From positions 1 to 63,748 of the forward strand of contig CAKOVA010000002.1 in NCBI GenBank assembly GCA_934120735.1: 63,748 nt of DNA, given 5' to 3'. The DNA is from an uncultured Prevotella sp. Lineage in GTDB: Bacteria > Bacteroidota > Bacteroidia > Bacteroidales > Bacteroidaceae. Numbering within the stretch: the first letter of the stretch is position 1; each line of letters begins with the position of its first letter. Shown here in pieces: positions 16,669 through 25,045 of the stretch. Both the position numbers and the translations under genes were made by a program. The notes under the pieces are model-generated. The model saw only the letters and a program-made list of their open reading frames with translations. It did no database searches and was not told the origin of the DNA.

Positions 16669-19248
16669 TTAGAAGGTCATCATGAAGCTGAACCTCACTC
16701 CGTTCTTTTTAGCATAGGGATGTCCGTTGTAATTGATACGGTGAATGAAGTCTACCCCAAAGAAGTTGAATATGTTGTGTACGCCAGCTACAATCTCCAT
16801 ATAGGGCACTTTCTTGTCCATGACGTACGCCCCTTCTGGGAAGGCAAACAGGATATCATCGGCCTGATTGCGCTGCAAAAAGGGATTATTTTTGTCTGTC
16901 AAGTCGCCAAACATGCCCTTAAAAGCTATATATTCACGCCACTTCAATCGTTTGATGAGAGGAATACGATTCAACAGCTTACCATTCATGTCCCATGACA
17001 ATGACCAGAACGCATAGCGGTCTGTCAGAAATTCCATGTTACGCATCATGGAGAATGTCTCTGCGTGTTCAAAGTAAGAAAGATTCACTGGTGGCATGAT
17101 CAACAATGGGAACGGCACCTTGTCCCACTGTGCGCCCAGGTTGACATATCCATTCAGATAACCCCAACTGCCCAGCCATTGCCGCTTGTAAACCCCAACT
17201 TCCGTAAAATTCATCGTATATTGTCCACCCAGGAAGTTTTTCAATCCCATGGTATGGTTTACTTTGAACTCTGGACTATCCAAGTTGATGGGCACTCTTT
17301 TCTGTTTGGTGTTCATGAATGTCTGTCCAGGGCAGTAGCGAAAGCCAAGTTGCAGCTCAGTGGTTCTTATCTTAAAAATTTCCTGACGATCACTCATGCG
17401 CACGAAATGCAAGTCACCTGCCACCTCGTTACTCTCGGCTTTGACAGAGGTATTAACACTGAATCCCCAATCTGTTTCATAAATAAACGATAGTTTCTGG
17501 CGGTTGTAGAAATACATCTGCTCTACCTTCTGCGTCTTAAAGGCCATAAAGGCATTGTCTTTATTGTGTAGCAAAAACTTATCGGCTGGTGACATCACGT
17601 CGTAAGCGGTCTCAAAGACCAGATTACGTTGTGGAAACTCAAACGGCGAGTTTTTCTTTTTGTTCAAGGCATAAGTCACCTCTGTACCGTAATAGGTTTT
17701 CTGCGACCGTGTTCCGTATGCCACATAGCCATTCCAGAACAGATGCGGATTGAGTGCAGCCATCGTTCTACCACTGAGCCGGAAGCGCAATCCATCCACA
17801 AAGTTGCTCGATACAAGCGTATTGATAGGGCCGAAGTCGAACTTGCTTTTGTGCTGGCCGCTGCTTGTTTCCACGTAATTTTCAACAAGGGCCTTGACGC
17901 CCACCAACAGCCATTTGAAGTTTTTCGATTGTTCCATACGATGCACGAAAGCATCCATAGACGATTCACCCTTCGTCAATTCCACCGCACGATATCGATT
18001 CCAGAAATCCTCATCCCGAACCATGGCATCGGCTTCATGCCGCACTTTGGCCCTGCCCTTGAATATCTTGTTGGGCAATTCGTCAAAAGCATAGTCGCTC
18101 ATGCGGGTATTACGCACAACCAGTACTTTGGAAAGAAAACTCGTCAGTGACAATTCAGCCCACATATCATCCTTGGTCAGCACCCACTCGCCGTTATCAA
18201 GCTTGGTGTATTCTTGGTCTACATGCAGTTCATCAACAAAGTTCACATCACTTTTCTTCGGCATGGTCAACTTACATTTCTTCACATGCAACGTCGAATC
18301 GGCCAAGACATACAGTTCTCCGCGGAATCCAAAGTCTTGCTGGTTGTTGGGAATAAACTGTAGATGATAGCACAAGTCACGATCTACATAGACCGTGTCT
18401 TCGATGTAATAGCGATAAAAGGAGATGGCCGTACGCCCGATGGGACTCACGAAAGAATTTTGAAGCAGCCGAACATAATCGTCGTAGATATCAACGTTCG
18501 TAAAGACGTCTTTCATAATCACGTTCAAGGCTTCACCTGTTTGCAAAATCTTATTGACACCCTGACTTTGATGCCCTTTGATGATATTTTTCTCCGACTT
18601 TGGATTTTTTCGGTAGATGTGCTGCGTTACCGTTTCGTCTACAGATACTGGGAGAACCAACTTATTGTTATAGCTACTGGTTTCAATCTGGTCCAACATC
18701 CACTGCGACTTACTCAGTCTGCCACTTTCCAAATCCTCTGGCTTGATGTCACTCAAAGACAACGTAAGCTTTTGATACTTGTTATACTGGTAGTAAGGAT
18801 GATTATCCAGATGATTTTTCTTCTTGGCTGCAATCACCCGCCGCATCAGTTCCACGGCAGGGTTGTTTTTGCGCGAATAGCGACCACGCTTACTCTTTAC
18901 CACCACTTCATTCAAGCGTTTGGCATCTTCCTTTAAAACAATGTTCAGATGTGGCTTTGTACTGGCATCTACCTTAATAGACTGCTGTTTAAAACCCACT
19001 GAACTGATTGTCATCACCCATCCCTCATGCCGGGCAATGCTGAATTTACCTTCTATGTCGCTGACAACAGCAACATGATGGCCTTTATACATCACGCTAG
19101 CGTATGGAATGGCATACCCATCCTCATCTACTATCACACCCGTAATCTGCGCATGAGCTACACAGACAAAAGTCATGACGATAAACAGAAAACTAAAAAA
19201 TCTCTTCACCTTATTATATATAGGGTCACCTGACGGTGCAAGTGACAT
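16669..19248 (-). CDS. DUF5686 outer-membrane protein with carboxypeptidase-like regulatory domain
   Basis: An 859-residue surface protein. After the signal peptide (core FFSFLFIVMTFVCVAHA) comes a carboxypeptidase-regulatory-like beta-sandwich (ITGVIVDEDGYAIPYASVMY to VVLKEDAKRLNEVVVK), common on Bacteroidota outer-membrane proteins. The large remainder matches the DUF5686 family and ends in aromatic-rich beta strands (FSFMMTF), as expected of a barrel. Function is unknown. The start is uncertain: the ATG at 19248 adds 13 polar residues before the signal peptide, and a GTG at 19209 would give the cleaner form VKRFFSFLF. It is transcribed divergently from the lipid operon. Confidence 0.86.
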   Translation of the reverse strand: MSLAPSGDPIYNKVKRFFSFLFIVMTFVCVAHAQITGVIVDEDGYAIPYASVMYKGHHVAVVSDIEGKFSIARHEGWVMTISSVGFKQQSIKVDASTKPHLNIVLKEDAKRLNEVVVKSKRGRYSRKNNPAVELMRRVIAAKKKNHLDNHPYYQYNKYQKLTLSLSDIKPEDLESGRLSKSQWMLDQIETSSYNNKLVLPVSVDETVTQHIYRKNPKSEKNIIKGHQSQGVNKILQTGEALNVIMKDVFTNVDIYDDYVRLLQNSFVSPIGRTAISFYRYYIEDTVYVDRDLCYHLQFIPNNQQDFGFRGELYVLADSTLHVKKCKLTMPKKSDVNFVDELHVDQEYTKLDNGEWVLTKDDMWAELSLTSFLSKVLVVRNTRMSDYAFDELPNKIFKGRAKVRHEADAMVRDEDFWNRYRAVELTKGESSMDAFVHRMEQSKNFKWLLVGVKALVENYVETSSGQHKSKFDFGPINTLVSSNFVDGLRFRLSGRTMAALNPHLFWNGYVAYGTRSQKTYYGTEVTYALNKKKNSPFEFPQRNLVFETAYDVMSPADKFLLHNKDNAFMAFKTQKVEQMYFYNRQKLSFIYETDWGFSVNTSVKAESNEVAGDLHFVRMSDRQEIFKIRTTELQLGFRYCPGQTFMNTKQKRVPINLDSPEFKVNHTMGLKNFLGGQYTMNFTEVGVYKRQWLGSWGYLNGYVNLGAQWDKVPFPLLIMPPVNLSYFEHAETFSMMRNMEFLTDRYAFWSLSWDMNGKLLNRIPLIKRLKWREYIAFKGMFGDLTDKNNPFLQRNQADDILFAFPEGAYVMDKKVPYMEIVAGVHNIFNFFGVDFIHRINYNGHPYAKKNGVRFSFMMTF

Positions 19249-19329
19249 CTTGTCGATATTGTAATTTCATTTAAACCCTGAGGTAGGTCAGCCCCTATAG
19301 ACGGTCAGGGGCGATTTCTCTCTATCATG

Positions 19330-19337
19330 CAAAGATA
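19330..19337 (-). promoter_or_regulatory. -7 box for the DUF5686 gene
   Basis: TATCTTTG on the minus strand matches the Bacteroidota -7 consensus TAnnTTTG. No TTTG was found at the expected -33 distance. A GCCCCT/AGGGGC inverted repeat (19291-19312) would lie in the leader. Confidence 0.5.
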
Positions 19338-19367
19338 TACATAATCTTAGAATTTTAAAGAAAACTC

Positions 19368-19399
19368 TTTGGATATTAATATTTTTTCTATTAATTTTG
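19368..19399 (+). promoter_or_regulatory. Promoter of the lipid operon
   Basis: TTTG (19368-19371), 20 bp, then TAATTTTG (19392-19399), a good match to the Bacteroidota primary sigma consensus. The ATG at 19409 is only 9 nt past the -7 box, so the leader is very short or absent. Confidence 0.75.
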
Positions 19400-19408
19400 C
19401 ACCTACTT

Positions 19409-19879
19409 ATGGAGCGTCCGCCGCTGTTAGCAGTTATTATTGGCACCGGTTTCGGAAGCGGATTCTGGCCATGGGGGCCAGGAACTGCAGGTGCTTTTCT
19501 TGCCACAATCCTGTGGCTGGCAATGGCGGTCACATTCAGTCCCACCACCTTATTTTTCATCACACTTGCCCTCATTGTCGTTTTTACTGCTGTAGGCACC
19601 TGGGCTGCCAACGAGTTGGAACCATTTTGGGGTGAAGATCCCAAGCGAGTGGTCATTGACGAGATGATTGGTATGTGGATGCCGCTGCTGGCTGTACCTG
19701 TACAAAATGGCTGGTACATAGTAGCATCCTTCGTTCTCTTCAGATTCTTTGACATCATGAAGCCATTGGGTATTAGAACGTTGGACCGTCGTCACGGTAG
19801 TTTCTGGGTGATGGCAGACGATTTGTTGGCTGGCGTTTATAGTCTCATTATCATCCTTTTCACACAATGGGCTATATAA
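19409..19879 (+). CDS. PgpA-family lipid phosphatase
   Basis: A 156-residue membrane protein of the phosphatidylglycerophosphatase A family. Family features are GSGFWPWGPGTAGAF at the N-terminus and the acidic motif DPKRVVIDEMIGMWMPL, with the DE pair likely binding metal. I use the ATG at 19409 rather than a TTG 12 bases upstream that lies inside the -7 box. Members dephosphorylate phosphatidylglycerophosphate or, in the Bacteroides inositol-lipid locus, phosphatidylinositol phosphate. The neighbours (GtrA, CDP-alcohol transferase, AUR1-like enzyme) favour the inositol-lipid role; this is inference from gene order. It overlaps the next gene by 13 bp. Confidence 0.85.
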   Translation: MERPPLLAVIIGTGFGSGFWPWGPGTAGAFLATILWLAMAVTFSPTTLFFITLALIVVFTAVGTWAANELEPFWGEDPKRVVIDEMIGMWMPLLAVPVQNGWYIVASFVLFRFFDIMKPLGIRTLDRRHGSFWVMADDLLAGVYSLIIILFTQWAI

Positions 19880-20367
19880 AAAATGCAGTCATCACCTTCG
19901 GCAAAGCGCAGATATCGGCTTGGATAGCATCGTTCGTCGACTTTGCCGTCACCATCATCTTGGCGCAATTTGCTGAATTATGGTACGGTTATTCCACCTT
20001 TATCGGCGCCCTCATGGGAGGAATCACCAACTGCATCATCAATTACAAATGGGTGTTCCATCCCGAATCCATCAATAAGCGTCACGTAGCAGCAAGGTAT
20101 ATGATAGTGTGGACGGGAAGCATTCTGCTCAACACCTTTGGCACCCTTGCCCTAACAGAAGCGACAGGTGTAAGTTTCATCATCGTGAAAGCGGCTGTCG
20201 CCATCGCCGTTGCCGTATTGTGGAACTACCAAATGCAACGATTGTTTGTGTTTAACGCAAAACTAAGCCGACCTCTGAAGAAAATAATCAACAAGAAAAA
20301 AACAACGATAGAATTGCCGGAATCTACATCCTCCGAAGCGTTTATCCTACCAGACATAGAAAATTGA
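19867..20367 (+). CDS. GtrA-family membrane protein
   Basis: A 166-residue protein with four predicted membrane helices, typical of GtrA ([20 protein letters not shown], then [20 protein letters not shown], and the C-terminal [15 protein letters not shown]). GtrA proteins are thought to flip polyprenyl-phosphate sugars or similar lipids across the inner membrane. The start overlaps the PgpA gene by 13 bp, and the next gene begins 6 bp later, so it is part of a tight lipid operon. A polar C-terminal tail of about 30 residues follows the last helix. Confidence 0.88.
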   Translation: MGYIKNAVITFGKAQISAWIASFVDFAVTIILAQFAELWYGYSTFIGALMGGITNCIINYKWVFHPESINKRHVAARYMIVWTGSILLNTFGTLALTEATGVSFIIVKAAVAIAVAVLWNYQMQRLFVFNAKLSRPLKKIINKKKTTIELPESTSSEAFILPDIEN

Positions 20368-20372
20368 ACACG

Positions 20373-21011
20373 ATGAACTATAGAGACTACTTACAAAAAC
20401 TCATTTATACCCTCATCAATCCCATCATCAAGGGAATGATAAAGATGGGAATCACGCCCAACATGGTGACAACCATCGGTTTTGTTGGCAACGTCGTCGC
20501 CGCATTCCTCTTTATCCATGCCAGTCAATTCACACCGATATCCATGGGTTTTTCATGGATTGGCTGGGGAGGAGCCATTCTTCTTTTCTCCGGTTTGTTT
20601 GACATGATGGATGGCCGATTGGCGCGTTTGGGCAACATGTCCACTACTTTTGGCGCATTCTGGGATAGCACTTTAGACCGCTACAGCGAACTCTTCTCGC
20701 TCTTCGGCATCACGCTTTACCTGATGACCGCTTCAGGAATCTGGGCAGGCGTCATTACATTCCTGGCCCTGGTAGGTTCCATCATGGTGAGTTATGTGCG
20801 GGCCCGAGCCGAAGGTCTGGGCATTGAGTGCAAGGTGGGACTGATGCAACGTCCGGAGCGTGTCGTAGTGACCGCTCTTGCCGCCATCATCACCGGCATG
20901 ACCAGCAACCTGTGGTGGCTCATCGGGGGCATGACGCTCATCGCTGTTTTGGCCAACGTCACTGCTTTTTGGCGCGTGGCGCATTGTTACAAACAATTGA
21001 AAGACCGATAA
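20373..21011 (+). CDS. CDP-alcohol phosphatidyltransferase (candidate phosphatidylinositol phosphate synthase)
   Basis: A membrane enzyme of about 212 residues with the complete family motif DGxxARx8GxxxDxxxD, read as DGRLARLGN followed by GAFWDSTLD. Family members transfer a phosphatidyl group from CDP-diacylglycerol to an alcohol. In the Bacteroides inositol-lipid locus the enzyme at this place makes phosphatidylinositol phosphate, which the PgpA-like protein dephosphorylates; the same order here supports that reading, but other acceptors remain possible. I use the ATG at 20373; a TTG nine bases upstream overlaps the GtrA stop. The following gene begins with the very next base after the stop. 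Confidence 0.87.
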   Translation: MNYRDYLQKLIYTLINPIIKGMIKMGITPNMVTTIGFVGNVVAAFLFIHASQFTPISMGFSWIGWGGAILLFSGLFDMMDGRLARLGNMSTTFGAFWDSTLDRYSELFSLFGITLYLMTASGIWAGVITFLALVGSIMVSYVRARAEGLGIECKVGLMQRPERVVVTALAAIITGMTSNLWWLIGGMTLIAVLANVTAFWRVAHCYKQLKDR

Positions 21012-21842
21012 GTGTTCAGCATTTACATCATCTTGTTATACATCGTGTTGGCTGCTTACAAGCCCACACGCAAATTGGCCTTGGCCTTAACCCCCTGGGC
21101 CTTGTTTGGTTGTACCTATGACGTGATGCGGCTTTACCCCAATTACATGGTCAACCCGATAGACATTCGTAATCTCTATGAGGCAGAGAAACATCTTTTC
21201 GGCATCACCACAGCAGCCGGAATGTTCACACCCAACGATTTTTTCGCGCAACACCACTGCACGGTAGCCGACCTTTTGGCTGGCTTTTTCTACCTCTGCT
21301 GGGTTCCTGTACCCATAGCGTTCAGTCTATACCTTTATCTTAAGGGCGACCGCAAGCATTATCTTCATTTCTCAACGGCATTTCTTTTCGTCAATCTCGT
21401 GGGATTTGCAGGCTACTACATCCATCCTGCTGCCCCACCCTGGTATGTCATGCAATATGGATTCGAACCCCTGCTGCACACCAGCGGAAACGTTGCCGGA
21501 CTGGGCAGGTTCGATGAGCTCATCGGCATTCCCGTGTTCCAGTCGCTCTATGGCAAAAACGCCAACGTGTTTGCCGCCATTCCATCACTACATGCGGCCT
21601 ACATGCTTGTAACAACCATTTATGCCGTGATAAGCCAACAGCGGAAAGCGGTCATTGCCACTTTTGCCATCATCTGCATGGGTATCTGGTGGACAGCCGT
21701 GTACACCAGTCACCACTACCTCATCGACGTTGCATTGGGAATCGCTACTTGCGTTGTAGCTGTCGTGGTTTTCGAATGCCTGCTGCTCAAGGTTCCCTCC
21801 ATCAGAAATACCTTTAATGGCTACATTCGTCGCATATCGTAA
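21012..21842 (+). CDS. AUR1/PAP2-like enzyme (candidate inositol phosphorylceramide synthase)
   Basis: A 276-residue membrane protein starting at GTG directly after the upstream stop; the first ATG lies 38 codons inside. It has PAP2-superfamily motifs of the AUR1 type: IPSLHAAYMLVTTIYAV (C2) and TSHHYLIDVALG (C3, with the catalytic histidine and aspartate). AUR1-type enzymes move phosphoinositol from phosphatidylinositol to ceramide. With the PgpA-like, GtrA and CDP-alcohol transferase genes it reproduces the order of the inositol-lipid locus of B. thetaiotaomicron (BT_1522-1526, as I remember it), except that the myo-inositol phosphate synthase gene is not next to it. Confidence 0.84.
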   Translation: MFSIYIILLYIVLAAYKPTRKLALALTPWALFGCTYDVMRLYPNYMVNPIDIRNLYEAEKHLFGITTAAGMFTPNDFFAQHHCTVADLLAGFFYLCWVPVPIAFSLYLYLKGDRKHYLHFSTAFLFVNLVGFAGYYIHPAAPPWYVMQYGFEPLLHTSGNVAGLGRFDELIGIPVFQSLYGKNANVFAAIPSLHAAYMLVTTIYAVISQQRKAVIATFAIICMGIWWTAVYTSHHYLIDVALGIATCVVAVVVFECLLLKVPSIRNTFNGYIRRIS

Positions 21843-21872
21843 AATAAAGGCTTACTGGTCTGAAAACAAAGT

Positions 21873-21982
21873 CATTGAGTTTGGCTTTCAAACACGTTGA
21901 CTTTGTCTGCCAATCTCCATGCTTTTAGACACCAAAGTCATTGAGTTTAATTACGCACCTCAATGCCTTGATAATTAGAGAA
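21873..21982 (+). repeat. 22-bp-period intergenic array, locus B
   Basis: Five units start at 21873, 21895, 21917, 21939 and 21961. Heads are CATTGAGTTT, CGTTGACTTT, CCATGCTTTT, CATTGAGTTT and CAATGCCTTG; units 1-3 have CAA at positions 17-19. The array lies between the convergent ends of the AUR1-like gene and the hemerythrin-LuxR gene. Confidence 0.8.
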
Positions 21983-22084
21983 ATATGGCGATATGTACTC
22001 CTACCTTATCTCTGTCGTCGGTAGGAATTGTTTTCCACAACAACATCCTGCAACTCTGCCGGAGCGATAAGTCCCACAATCCTC

Positions 22085-23041
22085 TTATAAGTTCACACTG
22101 CTGATGTCAACAAGGTTGGTGACAATGGCATAAATGGTAAGGCCCGCCGGCGAATGAATTTGCAGTTTTCTGGCTATGTTGCGTCGGTGCGTGATGACAG
22201 TGTTGATAGAAATGCAAAGATGCTCGGCTATCTCCTTGTTCGTCATACCCTGCACCAAACTGATTACCACCTCTTTCTCCCTATCGCTTAACGCCTCTTG
22301 GTTTTGCGGTGTTTGATTGATCATGGATGAAATCTTAACCGACACGTCATTTTTCCTTAACTGCCGCTCCAAATGACGGATGGCCGGTGTGAAGATTTCA
22401 TCCTCTACCAATGCGTGCTGCGAGAGCCATTGTTCACAATTATACAGGTCGTAGAGGGTGGCCGTGAGCTGGTTATTCCTCAAACCATCAGAAGGTAAAT
22501 ACTTGATAATGATATTCTTGAGCTCTTTCAGCTTAAGGTCTGTTTGACCATGATGTTTTGAATAAGTTTCGATATCATAGCTCTCGTTGGCCTTGTTGTT
22601 CAGCAAATCGTTGACGTAGGGGAACACGTTCTTCTCTTCATAGCGCATGTGGTTTCTGATGGTGTGCGCATATTCATCGTAAATCTTGATGATGAGCCGT
22701 GCCAAATTATCATTTTCATCGAGTGCACTCTCCAATTCTTTTCGGATAAAAGGCAGTTGAAAATCAAGATAATAAGCGTGGCTGGCACTTAGGTATTTGA
22801 TCAAGGTAGGTATACACAATCGCTCTACATCCTCGGTGTCACGATACCCATTAATGGTGAGGTTGACGATGGCCAAAAAAGTATAGGTGTCCACGTGTTC
22901 GTCTTCACAAACCTCACGAACGGTTTTATCACCAAAACCAAGGCTAATGCCAAACGACCCAAGACTTTGCAATATGCTATAATTGTCTGCGATGATAGAA
23001 ATGAGCTTATCATCAGCCTCATACATCTTATGAACTTTCAT
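22085..23041 (-). CDS. Hemerythrin-domain LuxR-type transcriptional regulator
   Basis: A 318-residue protein in three parts. The N-terminal 60 residues resemble ScdA_N/DUF542 (DNYSILQSLGSFGISLGFGD), but the CC pair of classical RIC proteins is replaced by SL. The middle is a hemerythrin-like bundle with likely metal ligands in SASHAYY, RNHMRYEEKNVFPY, SKHHGQTD and LSQHALVEDEIF. The C-terminus is a LuxR helix-turn-helix (LSDREKEVVISLVQGMTNKE, then SINTVITHRRNIARKL). It probably senses oxygen, nitric oxide or oxidants through a di-iron site and regulates transcription; the signal and targets are unknown. I start at the ATG at 23041, 31 nt after a good -7 box; longer reads to 23137 would run through the promoter. 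Confidence 0.87.
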   Translation of the reverse strand: MKVHKMYEADDKLISIIADNYSILQSLGSFGISLGFGDKTVREVCEDEHVDTYTFLAIVNLTINGYRDTEDVERLCIPTLIKYLSASHAYYLDFQLPFIRKELESALDENDNLARLIIKIYDEYAHTIRNHMRYEEKNVFPYVNDLLNNKANESYDIETYSKHHGQTDLKLKELKNIIIKYLPSDGLRNNQLTATLYDLYNCEQWLSQHALVEDEIFTPAIRHLERQLRKNDVSVKISSMINQTPQNQEALSDREKEVVISLVQGMTNKEIAEHLCISINTVITHRRNIARKLQIHSPAGLTIYAIVTNLVDISSVNL

Positions 23042-23072
23042 TGTATTACCCTCATGATTATGTATCAGTTTG

Positions 23073-23080
23073 CAAAAATA
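23073..23080 (-). promoter_or_regulatory. -7 box for the hemerythrin-LuxR gene
   Basis: TATTTTTG on the minus strand fits TAnnTTTG. A degenerate -33 element (ATTG at 23101-23104) lies 20 bp upstream, directly beside the inverted repeat at 23109. Confidence 0.55.
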
Positions 23081-23108
23081 TAAATTATTTACGAATGACA
23101 CAATCATA

Positions 23109-23178
23109 ATATTTAGGTATTTGATTGATGAATGCAAGAAAAAAGTACCTATTTCAGGGTTGTTTCATACCTAAATAT
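23109..23178. promoter_or_regulatory. Candidate operator: 12-bp inverted repeat upstream of the hemerythrin-LuxR gene
   Basis: Perfect 12-bp arms ATATTTAGGTAT (23109-23120) and ATACCTAAATAT (23167-23178), with a third partial copy GTACCTATTT at 23145-23154. The group sits directly upstream of the -33/-7 region of the regulator gene, a normal place for an autoregulatory site. Confidence 0.55.
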
Positions 23179-23390
23179 AATGAGCCATTCTGTCACCAAT
23201 CTCCTTCATCAAAATGTAGCAGCAAGAAGAATTTAACACCAACGGAGGAAAGAAACAGTTATATGAAGCAACATTTGTTCGACGCAATTAAAGCAAAAGG
23301 TGCACGCCAAGTCTTGAGATACTCAAGGTTTAGCGTACACCTTTCCGTGGGTGCACCCAATATTTTTTTATGGGACAGCCGCGTGTAAGA
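23179..23390. other. Rest of the 349-bp spacer between the regulator and DUF4301 genes
   Basis: Contains the hairpin listed at 23296-23344 and a 41-codon plus-strand frame (23263-23388) that runs through that hairpin. No gene is supported. Confidence 0.5.
23296..23344 (-). terminator. Hairpin terminator after the DUF4301 gene
   Basis: Arms AAAGGTGCACGCCAAG... (23296-23319) and its near-complement (23321-23344) form a long stem with a few G-U pairs. On the minus strand the stem is followed by a run TTTTGCTTTAATT. It lies about 46 bp past the stop of the DUF4301 gene. Confidence 0.75.
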
Positions 23391-24908
23391 TTAGGGTTGA
23401 TGTTGTTCTCTCAACAAATCATTCACGGTTTTAACAGGGTTGAATGTGGACAACGGAACCTCTACGAATACAGTATTCCAATCGCTCATGGCTCCATTCC
23501 ACAATCCAGGTAACTCTAATGCTTTCAACTCTTTACCATCTTTACTTTTAGTAGAGATGAAACCTGTTTCCTTGTCTACGAAATCGGGCAAGTTGAATGG
23601 TTTTCCCTGATAATCTTTCAAAGCGCAAACCAGGTCTACCGGATTGAAATGCGTTCCCTCATTGAACATTTTAACGTATTCCTCATTGTTCTTGTCTATC
23701 TGACTGGACTCAAGGATTTGCGGACTGGTAGCGCCGTCTTTGCTATAAATAATGAAAGGGCCTCCGCCGGGTTCACCAATATTTCTCACCATCCCACACA
23801 CACGCAAGGGGCGGTTAAGCTTTCCACGAAGATACGGGAAGAGTACCTCATCTTCCATGTGTTTCAATTTCTCATTGCGACACATCAGGTCACGTTGTAC
23901 AAATCGTATGATTTCTTCCAACTCATCATGAGAGAATTTACCACTTTCCAACAGGCGCAAGCATTTGAAACATTTTTCCTGTAGCTCAATCAACACGCCA
24001 CCAATCACCTGCTTGTAGGTAACGGTATCGGTCTTCAAGCGGTCAGGAACCACGTTGTCGATGTTTTTAATGAAAACAACATCAGCATCAATGTCATTGA
24101 GGTTTTCGATTAAGGCACCATGACCTCCCGGCCTAAAGAGCAGAGTTCCGTCTTCATTTCTGAATGGCGTATTATCCATGTTCGCTGCGATGGTGTCGGT
24201 GCTGGGCTTTTGTTCGGAGAACGACACATGGAATTGTACCTTGTATCGCTTTGTGAATCTATCAACAACCTTTTCAACCCGCTGCTTGAACAGCTCCAAA
24301 TGCTGGTGTGATACCGTGAAATGAATGTAAGAGTCGCCATGACAGCTGGCATATAAAGCAGCTTCTACCAAATGTTCTTCCATGGGTGTGCGTGGCGCAT
24401 CATCATAATCGTGGAACAACAACAGCCCCTTAGGCAGGTTGCCATAGTTGAGTCCTTTCGGCTCCAAAAGGTTCTCCACCACCGTTTTATATTGACCTTG
24501 GGCGATAAGCTTAGCCGCTTTTACACCTTCGTTTTGCTCGCATACTTCTGTGAGTTCTTCGTAAAAAGCAAATTTCTTGAGGTTAGTGAAGAACTCTTTT
24601 TCGAAATCTGTCGCTGGAACCGTATAGTCGGCATGCAAAAACGCATAGAGATTTTTGAACATACGGCTGGCTGCACCCGAAGCAGGTACAAACTTTACGA
24701 TGCGATGGTCGCCCTGTTTGTACTGGTTCCACAACTCTACGTAATGCTTTTTCATTACTTCATCCAGCAAAACAATACCATACTCAACACTGGCTGCCGC
24801 CTTGATTGGAAGAAATGGGAAGCCGTTTTTAATGTCTTCCAACTGCTGATTGATTTGTTCTTCGGTAATACCTTTTTGAGAAATTTGTTGAAGATCTTGT
24901 TGTGTCAT
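23391..24908 (-). CDS. DUF4301 family protein
   Basis: A 505-residue protein of the DUF4301 family, found mainly in Bacteroidota. Recognisable segments are KFVPASGAASRMFKNLYAFL, which looks like a sugar-nucleotide or phosphate loop, LFRPGGHGALIENLNDIDAD, VVFIKNIDNVVPDRLK and the C-terminal GLWNGAMSDWNTVFVEVPLS. The family has a fold reminiscent of nucleotidyltransferases, but no proven reaction is known to me. It has its own -7 box at 24965 and a hairpin terminator, so it appears to be a single-gene unit, divergent from rel. Confidence 0.88.
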   Translation of the reverse strand: MTQQDLQQISQKGITEEQINQQLEDIKNGFPFLPIKAAASVEYGIVLLDEVMKKHYVELWNQYKQGDHRIVKFVPASGAASRMFKNLYAFLHADYTVPATDFEKEFFTNLKKFAFYEELTEVCEQNEGVKAAKLIAQGQYKTVVENLLEPKGLNYGNLPKGLLLFHDYDDAPRTPMEEHLVEAALYASCHGDSYIHFTVSHQHLELFKQRVEKVVDRFTKRYKVQFHVSFSEQKPSTDTIAANMDNTPFRNEDGTLLFRPGGHGALIENLNDIDADVVFIKNIDNVVPDRLKTDTVTYKQVIGGVLIELQEKCFKCLRLLESGKFSHDELEEIIRFVQRDLMCRNEKLKHMEDEVLFPYLRGKLNRPLRVCGMVRNIGEPGGGPFIIYSKDGATSPQILESSQIDKNNEEYVKMFNEGTHFNPVDLVCALKDYQGKPFNLPDFVDKETGFISTKSKDGKELKALELPGLWNGAMSDWNTVFVEVPLSTFNPVKTVNDLLREQHQP

Positions 24909-24964
24909 ATTGAGTTCTTTATAAATTAGCGAAAGGATATAAGTATAAGTTTGCGTATTTGATA

Positions 24965-24972
24965 CAAAGATA
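24965..24972 (-). promoter_or_regulatory. -7 box for the DUF4301 gene
   Basis: TATCTTTG on the minus strand, 57 bp before the ATG at 24908. No clear -33 TTTG. It faces away from the rel -7 box at 25015. Confidence 0.55.
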
Positions 24973-25014
24973 GTTACTTTTCATGAAATACACATTAGTT
25001 TACAATAAAAACAT

Positions 25015-25022
25015 TATCTTTG
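25015..25022 (+). promoter_or_regulatory. -7 box for the rel gene
   Basis: TATCTTTG followed by CA, an exact TAnnTTTG match 24 bp before the ATG at 25046. The -33 position lacks TTTG. Confidence 0.6.
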
Positions 25023-25045
25023 CATGTATACTTTAAGGCAAATAG

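Noticed and set aside
23263..23388. Small plus-strand frame of 41 codons with a GGAGG upstream
   Set aside because: It runs through the terminator hairpin of the DUF4301 gene and ends just before that gene's stop. GGAGG lies about 14 bp from the ATG, and the phylum relies little on such sites.
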